From Bacteroidetes bacterium 4572_112 (GTDB lineage Bacteria; Bacteroidota; Bacteroidia; Bacteroidales; UBA1556), in assembly GCA_002254285.1 (NCBI GenBank), contig NIUZ01000178.1:1-6061 (forward strand): a stretch of DNA of 6,061 nt, in the 5' to 3' direction. This document shows positions 5,681 through 6,061 of this stretch, piece by piece (position 1 is the first letter of the stretch; the number at the start of each line of letters is the position of its first letter). Below the pieces are notes generated by a model. It worked only from the letters and a program-made list of their open reading frames with translations, had not been told where the DNA came from and ran no database searches. Both the position numbers and the translations under genes were made by a program.

Positions 5681-6061
5681 TTTGATAAACTCTATTTTGC
5701 TAAAACAGAAAAGGAATTACACGAAATTGTTAGCTCATATCCTGAAATTTTCAAACAAGAAAATTGGCATGTTTTAGGTAATAATCCAAGTAATTTTGGA
5801 GTTATTGAAAATCAGCAATCAAATCCTATAGCAGCATTAATTGAAAAAGTAACTAATTCTATAGATGCTACTTTAATGAAAAAATGCTATGAGAATAGTA
5901 TTGACCCAAAATCATTGGAAGCTCCTAGAACAATGGCTGAAGCCATTGAGCTATTTTACCCTAATAGGAACTGGGATTTACGTACATATAGACGAAAACA
6001 AGCTGAAGAAATCCAAATTATTGCTGATGGTACACCCAAAGATACTTCTGTAATCATATAT
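5681..6061 (+). CDS. GHKL (Bergerat-fold) ATPase, N-terminal part; no in-frame start codon, cut by the window's right edge
   Basis: A continuous frame of 127 codons, open to the right edge. Key motif: NPIAALIEKVTNSIDATLM, whose E55, N59 and D62-A63 match the E-x3-N-x2-D-A ATP/Mg motif of GHKL ATPases (compare ELVENSLDA in MutL). It continues with a charged helix region (IDPKSLEAPRTMAEAIELF) and ends GTPKDTSVIIY, the strand that normally leads into the DxGxG motif, just outside the window. NFGVIENQQSNP before the N-box also looks like a conserved lead-in. I recognise the general type: large ATP-binding proteins akin to the MutL/MORC-like ATPases found beside restriction and defence genes; the exact family and partner are not visible. 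The frame begins right after an in-frame TGA (5678-5680) and has no ATG, GTG or TTG before about 5875, past the N-box. ATG 5677 is out of frame by one base (ATG-A-TTT-GAT). A one-base indel near the start, or a non-standard ATT/ATA start, is required. Confidence 0.78.

Overview
The window looks like a piece of a low-GC genome from an anaerobic member of the Bacteroidota. The evidence is a single-chain pyruvate:ferredoxin oxidoreductase (PFOR), a TAnnTTTG-type -7 element in front of the helicase gene, few Shine-Dalgarno sites, and a RhlE/DeaD-like helicase with a long basic tail. The phylum call is an inference; no species can be named. Everything with coding support is on the + strand.

Region 1 (1-3255) is a PFOR gene whose first ~100 codons lie left of the window, closed by a strong intrinsic terminator. 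The gene is broken in one place. Reading frame 1 stops at 1933-1935, and the homology resumes one nucleotide later in frame 2. About 20 codons that in this family carry the second CxxCxxCxxxCP [4Fe-4S] motif are absent at the junction. The catalytic and TPP-binding parts on either side look intact.

Region 2 (3256-5134) is a DEAD-box RNA helicase with a complete set of core motifs. It has a disordered K/R/G/N/Q-rich tail of about 215 residues, built from degenerate direct repeats and six tandem GGACAA units. A promoter-like TATATTTG ends 4 nt before the ATG, which suggests an almost leaderless mRNA.

Region 3 (5135-5680) is a repeat-derived patch. A small single-pass membrane protein with a Cys pair runs into a decayed second copy of the helicase tail end, which has its own, different hexamer array (GGTTGA x7). 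An AT-rich spacer without a recognisable gene follows.

Region 4 (5681-6061) is the start of a GHKL/Bergerat-fold ATPase (motif EKVTNSIDA), cut by the right edge. Its general type is related to the MutL/MORC-like ATPases known beside restriction-modification and other defence genes. Its reading frame has no usable start codon; the nearest ATG is out of frame by one nucleotide. This is the most likely entrance to an accessory or defence locus continuing beyond the window.

PFOR belongs to central energy metabolism and the helicase to RNA metabolism; only the last gene hints at an accessory system. Two independent frame problems in 6 kb mean that sequence error must be separated from real decay.
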